A stretch of DNA of 64,000 bases from Tubulanus polymorphus (lineage: Eukaryota; Nemertea; Palaeonemertea; Tubulaniformes; Tubulanidae), in assembly GCF_964204645.1 (NCBI RefSeq), contig NC_134036.1:3582001-3646000 (forward strand). The letters run 5' to 3'. The notes under the pieces were generated by a model. It did no database searches, was not told the DNA's origin, and was given only the letters and a program-made list of their open reading frames with translations. The translations under genes and the position numbers were made by a program. Positions 33,700 to 46,186 of the stretch are shown here, in pieces; within the stretch, counting starts at the first letter, position 1, and every line of letters starts with the position of its first letter.

Positions 33700-36600
33700 A
33701 TGGAAATTTTCGATTACCCTTATCAGCAGGACCCCCGAGTATTGAAGCAACAATGCGAGGGTGAGTTCTTTTGTATATTATGTTTTACTTAAGATCGTAT
33801 ATATACACCTATATGGTGCATTGATAAGAAAGTATATATAAGGGGTTAACTCCTTCCGTTTCAACGAGTGTTCGACAAGCATACGGTTAAGCTGTTCAGA
33901 TGCAGCAGGTCAAAATGACAGTTCAGTTGACCGGTGATAGCTCTTTTGTCGCCAACTGTAGATGCGCAACATCTGGGCCGCGTCAATCATTGAAATGAAG
34001 TCATTCGGTCGGACGTAATCTCGCGCGGGCCGGTTGTTGACAATCTACCCTTTACAAATAGCGCCATAAACGCTGTTAAGAGCGTATACGAAAGGATTCC
34101 TACCGAACACCCCGAACCATGAAAACGATAGCGAGGTAAGCGTTAGGCCATGAATTACTAAAAAGAATATATATAAGGATCGACGGTTAGAAAGAAGGGA
34201 GATAATACTGAATGACCGGTAGAGATTGATATCAATGTAAATTATTTCATCAGTCATAATGCCATCCTGTTTAACGCCAACATTTTTCAGGAAATAAGTT
34301 TGCCCATTCTAACTAAAATTCGATGAAAATACCATTCTTAATAACGTCATGTTATCCATTGGTCCGAGCAGCGGTATTATACAGACACAATAAGAAAGCT
34401 GTTCACATAAGATATTTATTTCTAAAAGTTCTGTGGTGATCAGTATTCCTTGAGTATACTTGAATATCAGGACCGAAACGTCACTCAATAATTCATCAAC
34501 TGCCACCTTCACTGTTCGTCTTTCCGGAATTCTTCTTACGCGTTCATCTTATACAGAAATTGTCTATCATCGCGGCCTAACACTAATATTAATTCATACT
34601 ATTGATAGTCATGTACGTAGCTTACAAAATACAGAACAACCAATTTAAGAATTAGACCACCTCCTTAGAATTAGACCACCTCCTTTTTGAATTGCACTGG
34701 CTACCTCTGTACACAAACGAGTGAGTTCAAGGCAGTTTTATTGGTTTTTAAAGCATTAAATGGTCTTTCCCCTCTGTGTATTAAAGAAATGCTGTCTCTT
34801 CATAGACCTAGTCGATGTCTTAGATCTACAAATCAAGTTATTCTGTCTCATGTACCTTTTAATACAATTTTTTACGGTGAAAGAGCTTTTGCTTGGGCTG
34901 CTACAATTTTATGGAAATATCTGCCCTCTTATTTGCGCAGTTGCACAGATATTGATGAATTTAAATCGGGTGTGAAAACCTACCTTTTTAAACAAAATTT
35001 ATTGAAATGTAATATGATTATGTGTATATCTTAAGTAAACCGCTCTAAGACGCAGTGGAGAGCGGTATAGAAATAAATGTTATTATTATTATTATTATTA
35101 GTCGGTAAAACATCTATTTTCGAGGAAAACCCTTCAAAGGACTTGCCGAAAACATGTATTCAAATTTCAGAAGGTTCTCTAAGTAATTTAAGTTGGGATT
35201 GGCATATACTAAAAGCGAAATAAGGTCAAATAAAAACGTTGAACTCACAATAGAAAATGAGAAGAAATTTACCGCAGTTCTGGTAATTTGGAAAATGTTT
35301 GAATAGCGAAGCGATTGTAAAAAAACCTCGACGATCGAATCCCATCCGTTTCCGAAGCTACACGCCAGTCTTTCGGTGCCATCGTTTTGCAGCTAGGCCT
35401 ACGACTTGTTTTCTAAAAGCCAGTTATGTTTTTGATAATTTGTGGTATAGGTTTATTATCGCTATGTTGGTGATCGAAGCCACGATCAGAAATCTGAAAA
35501 CATTCGCAGACATTAACGAAGGTGAGTCTTGTATACCTCAGGGGCCTGTTGCGCAGTCATGACATGAATCTAAGACCATTGTCTAAGACAAGCTTTATAG
35601 GTTTATAGCCAAACTGATAACTGAAGACCAGTTTTGAGATTTAAGATCACTTTTGGACTTAAGTCACGACTGCGCAATTGGGCCCAGGATAATGATAACG
35701 GTATATAAACTCCTCAAAATTTCATTTCGATCTCGGTATCAACCGAATGATTAAGTTAAAGGAAACATGATATATTCAAAAAAGTCCCCGATAATCTTTT
35801 GATGTTTGTTCGCCTCTGTTTTTGTGAATGTACAGAAGTACGAACGCAAGTGATGCACGTTAAACTTAGCCTCGACGAAGAGTTTGATCCCGATTTAAAA
35901 AACAGCGCATCGGTCGCGTACACGAATATGCAGAGAGAAATGGAATCGGCTGTAAGTGTTTCTCGACAACTCGTCAAAAATGCCTCTGTCAAGGGTATCT
36001 TTCCGGGGGCGGATCTAAGGGTTGCGCACCCCCACTAGTATTATGATTTGCCGTGATATGCAAATTAGATAAGCAAAGAACCGCGTGTAAAAATCCACAA
36101 AATTTGTTTATCCATTCATCAATTTATTCCTTCAATTTACTTCTCGCCAATTTACAATTATAGTTCGAAACACGATTTAGTAAAGAGTTCGCCCTGATCA
36201 GGAAAAAGAACTACTTGATTGCTCTTATTTCTAGCTCGACGAATTGATAGAAACGAAGAACTTTCAATGGTACATTGGAGTTAGAATCACAGGCTTTAGG
36301 TATTCGAATATCTAGATAGTTTTTATTTTACTAAACATTAGGCTAAAATGTAATGATTACTTTGTTTCTCCTAATCGGCCGGGTTGCCTTTTGTAAACTG
36401 CAATGACATTTGTAATCAGTTCATTTCTATATAACTGCCAGGTCTGTTATTGTTTGATTTTTAAATTAAGTAATGTACAAGGTAGATAGACGGCCGCCCT
36501 GGTTAACTTTTAAGCTCAGCTGAAATGAGAAACAAAGTATCAAGGTATTTTAGCCCTATTAGTTGCATTGATAATCGGCGTCGTTCCGTTTTTTTTTGTC

Positions 36601-39600
36601 AGTGAAGGCAGTACCATAGTCAATTTCGTAACGATCGTCAATTTAAGAATCTTGGAAAACAACCCGAACATGAACCCGGCTAGCGACTTTATTGACGACG
36701 TTATAAAGCCTGAATTCGGAGACGCGACGAAAAATATTGCAGGTCACGCCCTCAACGGGCAGTATAACGTACAGGAAAATACGTGTAAGTTCCACGGATA
36801 TCGGCCTTCGAAGAACAACTATAAGAGAGCATCGAGGTTTCTAATCGATGCTCGTGAAAATGGTTCGAAAGTTAAATGTTTTCTCCTTTTATCCCCTTTA
36901 CTTACTTATTTTACCCGCACGATATTTTCCAGTGGAGAAATTAGAGTTGAAGGACGAGAACGGTCTGTATAGAACGCAAGAAGAAGTTTGGCTCGAGAAT
37001 CCGGAAGAATTTCGAAAACACGAAGAAAGTATCTTAGGTAAAAATAAACGATAGAAAGAACTGACGTAATAAAAAGATTGTCACCATCGAACCAGGAAAG
37101 CTTTCACTCGCTATTCAAGCTTCGAATGATATTTGATGCTAATTTCTTCTCCCGTTTCAGAATCTCATAAATGCGATGTAAGTCTGAAGGCGATACAAAT
37201 TATTTTATCATTTCATTTTCGACCCCCAATTAACCTAATCATTTGCGGTACGTTATGTTACATTCTGATCATGCAGGAAGGGAATACCGAATGCGACGTC
37301 GAACCGAGGAGAAATTGGTGCATCGATTTAGCAGGAACGACGAGATGTGTTTACCCACCAGGTAGATATCCGAATATCTGAATATGCGATTTCATCCCAA
37401 ATTTCTGGTCCGTGTGCTCGTCTGCCCAGGAATAGTAAGGCTAGAAATTTCAGTTGCACAGTCACGACATAAAAATAAGTTTGGTCTTACTGGTCGTAAG
37501 TCTAAGCCATGACTATTCAACCGGCCCCTGATTCTAAGGATGACTAATCTTGCAAAATACATGCATCATTCATTTCCTATAAAGAAATTATGATTTTTCC
37601 AAGATGCACGCATATAATTTCCAATATCTACGTGTATATTTAAGTTAAGACTTCTGTTTTTCGTTCACACCCGACGATGATCTCTAGGGTGAGATCGAAA
37701 CGTCGTGTCTTATTTTTTGAATAAATAAATTCTCGATTTTAAAATTCTTTTAAATCGTGCACAGAGGTTTTTATCTTATTACCCGTTCTCCACGTTTGAG
37801 TGTGGTTATTTATTGTACTATTTTGTTTGTTTTTTTCAGGTGTAACTATCTGCAGCGTAAGTAAATTTGTTACGGTATGAATAGTGTTGAATGTCCGAGG
37901 GGGTGCAGGCTCCAGGCTGTAGCAGATTGATACCTGCAATTATAGCTGGGACCCTTTTCGATTTTCTCCGATACGAGGCCTATCACCGAACACGGAACAT
38001 TTTCCATATAACATCATAGTTACGATAAACTAACATTATTTAGTTAATCGTGTATTGCAACACACACGATCTGTCTTTATGCTTTTCAGTTCGATCCTTG
38101 TTTGCTCGATCGACACGACTGTAAAGTGCACGATCATGACAGATATAAAGCTCAATGCGTGGATAGTGGCAACAGTAAGAATATTGTTCAAAGTGGCCAA
38201 CGATTTCTTTCGAGAGTCTCTTTAAAAATCTACCCTTCCCGGAGAAACTTGGTCCAGTTCCGCAGTTCCGAGTTAAGATTTAACTCTGAGAGTTAACTCA
38301 TTGAAAATGAACTCTAACTTTAACTTTAACTCTAACTCAGAGCTGTGGAACTGGACCCAGAAACTGGCTTTTAGTTACAGTAACAGGGAAATCGAGTCGA
38401 AGTCGAGAACGACCTTCTGTCTAGAAATAAATGCAGCAATCAATCATTTAGAAAGATTTTAGAAAGGAATTTCGGTGGTCATTAATCTTGAAATGGGTTA
38501 CGAACATTTTGCTTTGTATATCAGACGTCCTGACATCCTCGAAATTGTCTGTTATTTTGAATTTTTACCGCAGAAGCCGAGATTATCACCATCGCATATC
38601 ATGGGATTCACGCTAGTAAAGGTAAAGCATATATACGTGGCTATAGTGTAAAGGATTCTTAAAATCGTTTCGACTGAAATTCGTGAAATCTAAAACGAAC
38701 GCAGCCAAATATTCATTAAATATCAATATATACGATCTAAGTTCTGTCCATCATTCTTCAGAAAATGGTAAATAATTGCAATCTATAATTTCTATTTCAG
38801 GGCAACCTTCATGCGACGTAAGTACATACCACGGTCGATCTGTTCGGTTTTGTCGAAACGAGTACAAACTGCGGAATACTTGAACTTTTGAATTATACGC
38901 GCATTTCAGGATGACCCGGATCCGTGTTTGGCCTTCGCGCCGCAAGTTTGCATCCCTACCGACGACGGTATCAAGTGTGGCTTCAGAGAAGGTGAGCGTG
39001 ATTATGCGTACACGAAATCGACTGAAAAAGGGTCTAGGATCATGAGCGCTGAAAGTGCATTTGGGGGTCCGCACATCAAATTGAAAATTTAATTCATGTT
39101 CCGTCTTTTACTTTGCAGGGGAAACGATCTGCGATGTAAGTTGCATGACGCGTGGAGTGATCATTCTGGACTCCATTCTATCAGAACATTCAATCTGCTT
39201 GTAGAATTCTACTAAAATTATCAAATTAAAAAGAAAATTCCTTATAGTCCTTATACTGCGTGTTGTCATGCACATCTCGATTTGCAGTAACTTTTGTAAA
39301 GGTTGTGTTTATCTTAATTTTCAATCTCATGATTTGCAAAGAATTTTTTCCATTTCTCCCATCTTCATCACAATTTTCATTCCATTTTATTATTTTTTTT
39401 CCGCACTCCTTCCAAGCCTTTGTGTAAAATACTCGCACAATAAAAAAAATTCTACAAACTTCTATTCTTATTTTTCCCTCGTCCATTTTGAAATACATAT
39501 TATAAGAAAAATTAGTTCTACTTTTCCCGTAACCCTCCAATTTTTTTCTTGAAAGAATCCGTGCTCCAAGTAATTAGAATAAAGGCCTTAGACAGAATAT

Positions 39601-42600
39601 CTGAAGCTATATTTTGTTTGCAGCACCATATTTGCGATGCAGGCCTCGAATGTAGACTAGTCAACGGTAGCACGAACCAAGCCCAGTGCTATGACGTAAA
39701 GCGTAAGTTGTCTTTATCACTTTGCTAAGTCGTTCCCGTATATGTTCATGCTTCATCAAATAGTTCAATTATACGAACGATTTTGTTTTTGTTTCGTTTA
39801 GATCCCAATGACACTCGCAATTTGCGACAGAATGGTAGGTACCGCGTACTAGAAAACAAATATTATTTGTCGTCTGAAGTTCGATGCAGGTCTTTCGTAA
39901 ACAATAAACCTCGACACACACTTTCATCGTCTGAAAATCCGATTCTTTTTCATTTTTCAGTTGGAGTCATTGACGTTGGTAAGCTCTACATTCCGTTGAA
40001 GTTAATGTACCGTTAAAATCGATGAGATACAAACGTTTTCAGGCCGCAACGAAATGAACATACATTCTAAAGATAGGCCTAAAGTTTATTTTACTTTTTC
40101 TATCATTTTCATATTTCATAATCGCTAACTTTGTTTTCAGTCGTGCCGTCCTGTAAGGTAAGACCAATTTAAAAAAGAAATCCCGTTGAGCAAATCGTTG
40201 TACATGTACATGTATACGATGCGTCACCATTTTCATTTGTAATCTTGTACAAAGCTTTGTGACTAGACCGATACACAAATACGCATGTTCGGCTAAGATT
40301 ATAGAGAATATTTAGGTCGAAAAATACTTAAAAAAGAGATGATTGGTGAACGCAAAATTCCATTCAGTGAATACGCATTTTGATAAAAATGTTCTTGAAA
40401 AAGAAGTCACAAATTTTAAGAATGTTCATAAGTAATGTGTCAAGATAGAGGCTTAGATCGGGCAGTTAGTCATCTAAAATGTAATGAAAAATAAAGGATT
40501 TATCGCGCGCTTCGTTATTTAGGACAAACCTGATCCATGCGAGAATGAAAAACCCCTTTCCTGTATACAAGAAATAGATGGCTACAGATGTGATTTTCTA
40601 GAAGGTGTGTTATTTCTTCCGCATCTCATCTACGTCGTTTCACCGGATTTTTTCTTCGTCTCTGCTCCGTTGGAAGTTTTCAAAAAAGTTTCAGTTCTCC
40701 TCTTCTTTGCGGCAGTCATGGATATCATTTTTCTATTCATCAACCGCATGTTCCCCCCAGTCCTCAAGTGTGGGTCGTGCGTTTTCTTCGTAATAATCTC
40801 ATTCGCCTAGAACACCTGTGGTAAATCAGACACTAAGGTTCTCGGCGAACAACCGAGAAGTCGAATATCCCAATGTTTGTTTAGGTGTCGGTGTTTTTTC
40901 CACTTCGTCATCATCATTTTGAGGCGTTCATTGCAGCCCTCATATAGCACTGGAGTTTTATGCTGCAATTCCATTTATTTCCACGAGTTTGTATAAAATA
41001 ACGCGATGATTACTAATAAACTATGTCCATAATATGAAGTGGCTCGGGTAAAATTGAAGGGAGGCAAATATAAAAAAAGAATTTCATACGTCCTATGATA
41101 TTGTTTTGGATTCAGTAGTCTACAAGTTGGCTGAAAAAAATTATTCGTGGAGTTTTGATGGTGGTTTTGATATAATTCTTTTTTTCTTCATTATGTATAG
41201 GAGAAAACATGTGTACTGTAAGTAGCCTCGTAAATTATGAAGATATTTTGTCTCGATTATTATCACGATTAACCTGCAATGAGAAAGAAATTAAAACATG
41301 TTGATAATTACAACAAATGATAATCTTGAGAGTTTAAGACCAAACTGATTATGGTTCCTGCCGAGTCTTCGAGGTTTAATGGGATTTGGGTAGTGTACCG
41401 AATAACGAGGCATGAGTTGGACGAAGAGTAGAAATAGTTAAATTCGTATGCTTATCATGTTTTCGAACCGCGTGAAACTAGCTTATCTGCCACTACCTTA
41501 CTTACCGCTGGAACTACCGATACATAAAACCTTGATCGAAGTTTTGCCTGTATGTCCAGATTAAGGGGAAAAAGTTTTTCTTAGTTTTTGAAATGCAACG
41601 AAGAGGCAGGAGAGGTGTGCCAACTGTTGAATGGAAATGCCCACGACGGTATGTGTGGACTACCGAGAGGTAAGTTGTTTGTAAGTTCCGAATGATCAAC
41701 AGTATTCAATTCAAACTGCATAGGCTTTCGAAATCTGGATCCATTTCCATCGATAAAATCAGCCGATATATTTCCTAAGAGTGTTATTTGACCGGTAACT
41801 ATGGAATTTGAGCCTTGCTTTATCCTACGAATTATTGGACATCTTTTTTTGTTTGTCGTCATCAAAATACCGTTTACAGAATTCTATTTTCTAATTCAAA
41901 TTGGAAACCGTTGATTGCTAAGTATATAAGAATCATAGCCACCCAGTGGCTTCTAGTATTCTCTGCAATTTGCACACGCTTCTTAATTGCCGAAATATTT
42001 CCAAACAAATTTTGCATATTGTAGATTCCGCCAACCTTACGTATATACTGAACGATTCTGATGAAAGTAAGTAAAATTGAACACGTTGTTCAGGCTAGAA
42101 AAATTGATACCTTGTTTCTCCTTCCTGCTGAGCTTTTAAAAAAGCTTTCAAGAGTCTATCTACCCTGTATATTACTATTTTATAACAAAATCAGGATCAT
42201 GCTAAGCACAACAGACCCGGGAGCTATAGAAATGAATTGATTACAAATTTTATTGCGATTTACTAGAATGACCCGGCCGATCAGGAGCAACAAGGTATCA
42301 TGTTTTAGTCTTATGTTTACATATTTCTTTTTTCCTTTTTTTCACATCTCTTTACGCCACTTCCTGTCTCGATTATCGTATTCTTAATTGCAGTTATGAC
42401 CTTGGAAATGGATCTCGAGAAAGAGGAAGAAGGTCAGTGCTAGCTCTGATTTGATTTTATTTCGATCCGAGGTTTGCCACCTGTATCTCAGTACACCATC
42501 GCTTATAATTCTTGTAGTCATTGTCTTCATTATTTTCATATTTTCAGTAAAGGATTGTAATGTGAGTATTGTAATGTGAGTATCCTCACCTTTGTACGGG

Positions 42601-45600
42601 GACGAACGCGAAAAAACCCATCGGAAACATCAAGCAGAAAAAGTTCCACGAAAAAGAAGTTATCCCAAAATAGGCTGTATGGAAAAATAATGGAAACTAA
42701 GGCAGCTTCGGTTTTATTCGCATTTATTCCGATTTTCTAGACCCCTTCGAATTCGTCTTCCTTTAAGCTTCGCTTCTTATGGAAAATTTAGAAGTACTTA
42801 TTTCTGTATGAGTTAATAGAGATTAAAGTACCGTTTCATTTTCTACTAGAAATTACTCTTCACAATACGCAAGAAATTGTATAGCTTTCTTTTTTAAACG
42901 ATTTTTGAGAAAATACATGATAAATTTGTTAGAAAATTTTATCAATTTGCAAAAAACCATTGATGACGTAAATAAACATGAATTAACCTTGCTATATCTG
43001 GACGTGCGGTCGAAGCGACAATTGATTTGAAGTGACGATTCTCGAATTTTACGATTGATTTCAGGATGATCCAACCATATGCAACACGCCTTTATCTTGT
43101 GTTCGGGTAAGGGGTAAATACACGTGCGGATTTAGACCAGGTAAATATAAGTATTTGTTTAGGCATAGGCAATAAATGTACATCGGCAGTGAATGCAGTT
43201 TCTAGCCTGACGTTACTTAAAAGTAAACAGCGCAGAATCAACTGCAATTCGATGTAAATATTCTTGCGAATATATCTGAAATTAGTTTTTCACATTTTCC
43301 TTTTTCAGGAGAGAATATTTGCAGCGTAGGTGAACACGGGGAAATTTCCTTCATCGCAAAACAAGAGAAAAAGAAATCTAAGTTCATTTAACTCATCACC
43401 GTTTGTCTCAGATTATTTATTGAATTTCATTTTTTTCCAGACACAATTTACTAACTGTAAACCCCCATCTATATGCGTGCTTATCAATCACGACCCGTAC
43501 AGAGCGTTGTGCCAGGCACCAGTAGGTAAGGTGGATTACGTTGCAGATCTCAATAATAGGATCTTAATTTTCTGTATATCGTTCATGGCATTTTTATATC
43601 TAATCTATAACCTGTAAAATGTGTCGTCACAAATCCCACGATAAGAATAGAACAGAATAGTCCAAAATGCATCGACGAGCTAGGCGTTCATTCAAAGTTA
43701 TCCTTCCCGAAGGATTACCTGGAAAAAGTCGAAATAAACCAGCAGCTCAAGGGCCAAACATTTTCGGACTCAAACTTTCCATAACATCCAATTTTCCGTC
43801 TATTCCTACTATTGCTACAACGCGGACATTGTTTCTTCAATGTTTAAAACCCCGTACCATTCGTATTTCAGTTGAAAAAGGCCCAGTGAGCATCATCATC
43901 GAAGATGGCGATGACGGTAAGTAGTTCCCTCGTGAAATCGAGTCACGTCACTAAGCGGTGCGTCTATGTTTGAGTTCAAAATTGTATACGTATTTCCAAT
44001 TCAATTAAGTCGCCATTTGGATACGTCGTCGACATAATGATTGTCACGAATACGCCGACTTAAGAAGCAAGTTTGACCGTAGCAAATGACAGTGACTGTT
44101 AGACACCTCCGTGTTGAGTCACTATATAGGGTCATCAATTATAGAACGTCAAATCAGCAAATTGTTATATATATATATATACATTGTGATTTACAGGTGA
44201 AATCATGCACTTCCAAATTCACTCGCCAAACGGTAAGCAGTAGATATTTTTCTAATGTAAAACGTGAATAGAAAATACTCAAATGTAAAAAAAAATAAAA
44301 TAACGTCTATACATTGTATCATCGTCAATTTCAGGAAGCGAAAGCTGTGAGGTAATGTATAGTGCAGATCACTTTTTAATTTGTGATGATATCCACGACG
44401 GTCGCATCTAGATAGACGAATCAAAATCTCGTCCTTTTTCAGAACAACGAAAGCATTTGTCCATCCCCGCTGTCCTGCGTACAAGACGTTAATGGGAACT
44501 ACAGTTGCGATCTGAAAGAAGGTAAGTTCCTGCCCTGGATGACTATGCCTTAAAGTATGAAACCGAGACATAGACTCATCCTCCCTCGCAGGATATACGT
44601 AGGCCTTTTAGCACCGTGAGATGAAACCTTAAGCTTGAATGCATGCTTTACTACGCTTGGCAGAATCATAATTCATGTTGATGACATACTTGTCATGTAG
44701 AACTCGATTCTCCACAGTCTATACCGCCATATGTTCCTCTACTTTTAGGTGAAGACATGTGCAAAGTACGTAGAAGGTCAGGGTGATACTGATCGACACA
44801 TGAGACTCGAGTTGGTTTTCGTAACATCTGTTCGATGGCCACGCGCCACATTCGGATTCTAATCCATCGCCTATCATTTCAGTTGGGGTACACCGAATGC
44901 GAGCCACCACACGTTTGTAAACTGATTGATGATGATCCACTGAAAGCGGTTTGTGAACCTGGCGACGTCGATCTAGGTAATGCTAAATTTGAAATATGAA
45001 CACATTACTGAGGTCCCCGCACAAGCTCATACCGAGTACAATCTGAATAAATATAATATTCCTGGATTATTGGAAAGTATATGTTCCTTACGGTTCGGGA
45101 ATACTAAATCGAATTGGGCATTGTGGATTTATTGAACGAAGAATTCAAGAGTCAGGTTCAAATTAATGGTAGCCCAACCTTTTACTCTGGTGCTGTGCAT
45201 ATTAATGATTCAACTACAATGCAGAACTTTGTTTTAATGGCCTCATACATTGCCTAAAACTTTACGAGCGCTACAAGTAAATTATGTATAAACATGTCTG
45301 AAATGTCTCTAATTCATCGTCATCGTTTGACAGATACGCAGAGTGATCTACCGACGAGTGACGACTACTGTAACGGAGTAAGTATAGGGTTAAAAGCCAG
45401 TCCACTCCTTACTTATGGCTCATGATGAGTCCAGAAGACAAAGATGAATCTAAAGATGAGTCTAAAGATGAATATGAAAGAAATCCCATAATAATACAGC
45501 CAAAGATGTTAACACTGGTGATGGCTATTATAGTTTATACCCGAAAGCCCCGAATATTGTATATACACTTTTACTCAAGACTACATCTTTGGCTGAATCA

Positions 45601-46066
45601 TCGTGGAATTTCTGTCGTATTATGGCACATATGCTAAGAGTCTACTGAGCGACTGATGAGCGAATATGAAATTTCGTAATTGTTTATTTTCAGAAAGACG
45701 TTTGTCCACCGCATTACCAATGCGAACCGGCCGATCCGTTCCATTCCAACTGTTCGATGACCTGGACGTGAGCAATAACGAACTAGCGCTTAACTCTCTA
45801 TCCATTTCTTTTTTTCTTAGTTTAGCTTTGGCTACGCTGTCACGATATCCTTTTTACATTTAAGGCCGACCGGGAAGACTCTGTTATTGGTGAGATGGAT
45901 GGAAGACGCGATACTGCAAAAGAAAATCGGCCGCGACGCGTTCGTAGCCGAAAGATTCGCCCAGCTTTTTGGTGATGACAACGCCGATTCGGATGACGTT
46001 CCCACGTCCACCAACGGGAACGATATTGCTAGCAAGTTGGAAAGCGAAGCAGTAAGGGACAAATAA
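33700..46066 (+). CDS. SEA-domain protein with eleven 4-cysteine modules encoded by 17-nt microexons
   Basis: Exons: 33700-33760, 35393-35521, 35836-35951, 36235-36299, 36603-36784, 36933-37037, 37161-37177, 37277-37361, 37840-37856, 38090-38174, 38574-38621, 38801-38817, 38910-38991, 39119-39135, 39624-39702, 39802-39834, 39961-39978, 40141-40157, 40523-40604, 41201-41217, 41585-41669, 42025-42066, 42394-42432, 42548-42561, 43065-43140, 43309-43325, 43441-43525, 43872-43916, 44197-44232, 44335-44351, 44443-44521, 44749-44765, 44883-44976, 45334-45377, 45694-45767, 45865-46066. Phases agree throughout: 745 residues. Residues 64-170 form a SEA domain with autoproteolysis-type site EG|STIV (126/127); residues 220-678 are five paired Cys modules plus one, with acidic linkers; the tail has no membrane segment. 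The first two exons are least certain: no signal peptide, only a short hydrophobic stretch (WYRFIIAMLVIEA). Extracellular location is inferred. AATAAA is at 46181. Confidence 0.8.
34685..35100 (+). mobile_element. 3' end of a non-LTR retrotransposon (LINE), in intron 1 of the SEA gene
   Basis: The translation carries the end of a LINE reverse-transcriptase ORF: LHWLPLYTNE, then after a frameshift LLVFKALNGLSPLCIKE, RPSRCLRSTNQ, GERAFAWAATILW and FKSGVKTYLF, then a stop at about 35032. The short 3' UTR ends GAGCGGTATAGAAATAAATG followed by (TTA)n at 35081-35100, the microsatellite tail typical of L2-like/CR1-clade LINEs. It is 5'-truncated and frameshifted, so inactive. Confidence 0.85.
35541..35686. 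repeat. Hairpin MITE-like repeat, family A (SEA-gene intron 2)
   Basis: Begins GGGGCCTGTTGCGCAGTCAT and ends CACGACTGCGCAATTGGGCCC. It contains CTAAGACCATTGTCTAAGAC and the ACTTTTGGACTTAAGTC motif shared with the copy at 21935. Confidence 0.7.
36358..36455 (-). repeat. Dispersed repeat, family H, reverse copy (SEA-gene intron 4)
   Basis: Reads CTCCTAATCGGCCGGG and later CCAGGTCTGTTATTG, the reverse complement of the copies at 11300 and 42188. Confidence 0.55.
38251..38359. repeat. Hairpin MITE-like repeat, family B (SEA-gene intron 10)
   Basis: Begins GGTCCAGTTCCGCAGTTCCG and ends CAGAGCTGTGGAACTGGACCC, with GAGTTAA/TTAACTC motifs facing each other across CATTGAAAATGAAC. Confidence 0.7.
42188..42300 (+). 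repeat. Dispersed repeat, family H (SEA-gene intron 22)
   Basis: ACAACAGACCCGGGAGCTAT ... GACCCGGCCGATCAGGAGCA and CAAGGTATC; matches the copy at 11300 in order and orientation. Confidence 0.6.
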
Positions 46067-46180
46067 ATTTGGCGTAACGTGATGACTACTGCTCTGTTGA
46101 CTACTATTATTCTTCATTGTATTAGAATATTCTATTTTTGCTTCTTAAGCCGAGTCATACATATTGTGATATGATGTAGA

Positions 46181-46186
46181 AATAAA
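46181..46186 (+). terminator. Polyadenylation signal of the SEA/Cys-module gene
   Basis: AATAAA lies 115 bases after the stop. Another AATAAA overlaps the stop codon itself (46062-46067) and is too close to be the likely site. Confidence 0.5.

Noticed and set aside
35393-35521. Clear signal-anchor or signal peptide at the start of the SEA gene
   Set aside because: The hydrophobic stretch WYRFIIAMLVIEA is too short to call a membrane segment with confidence; the N-terminus is left open.
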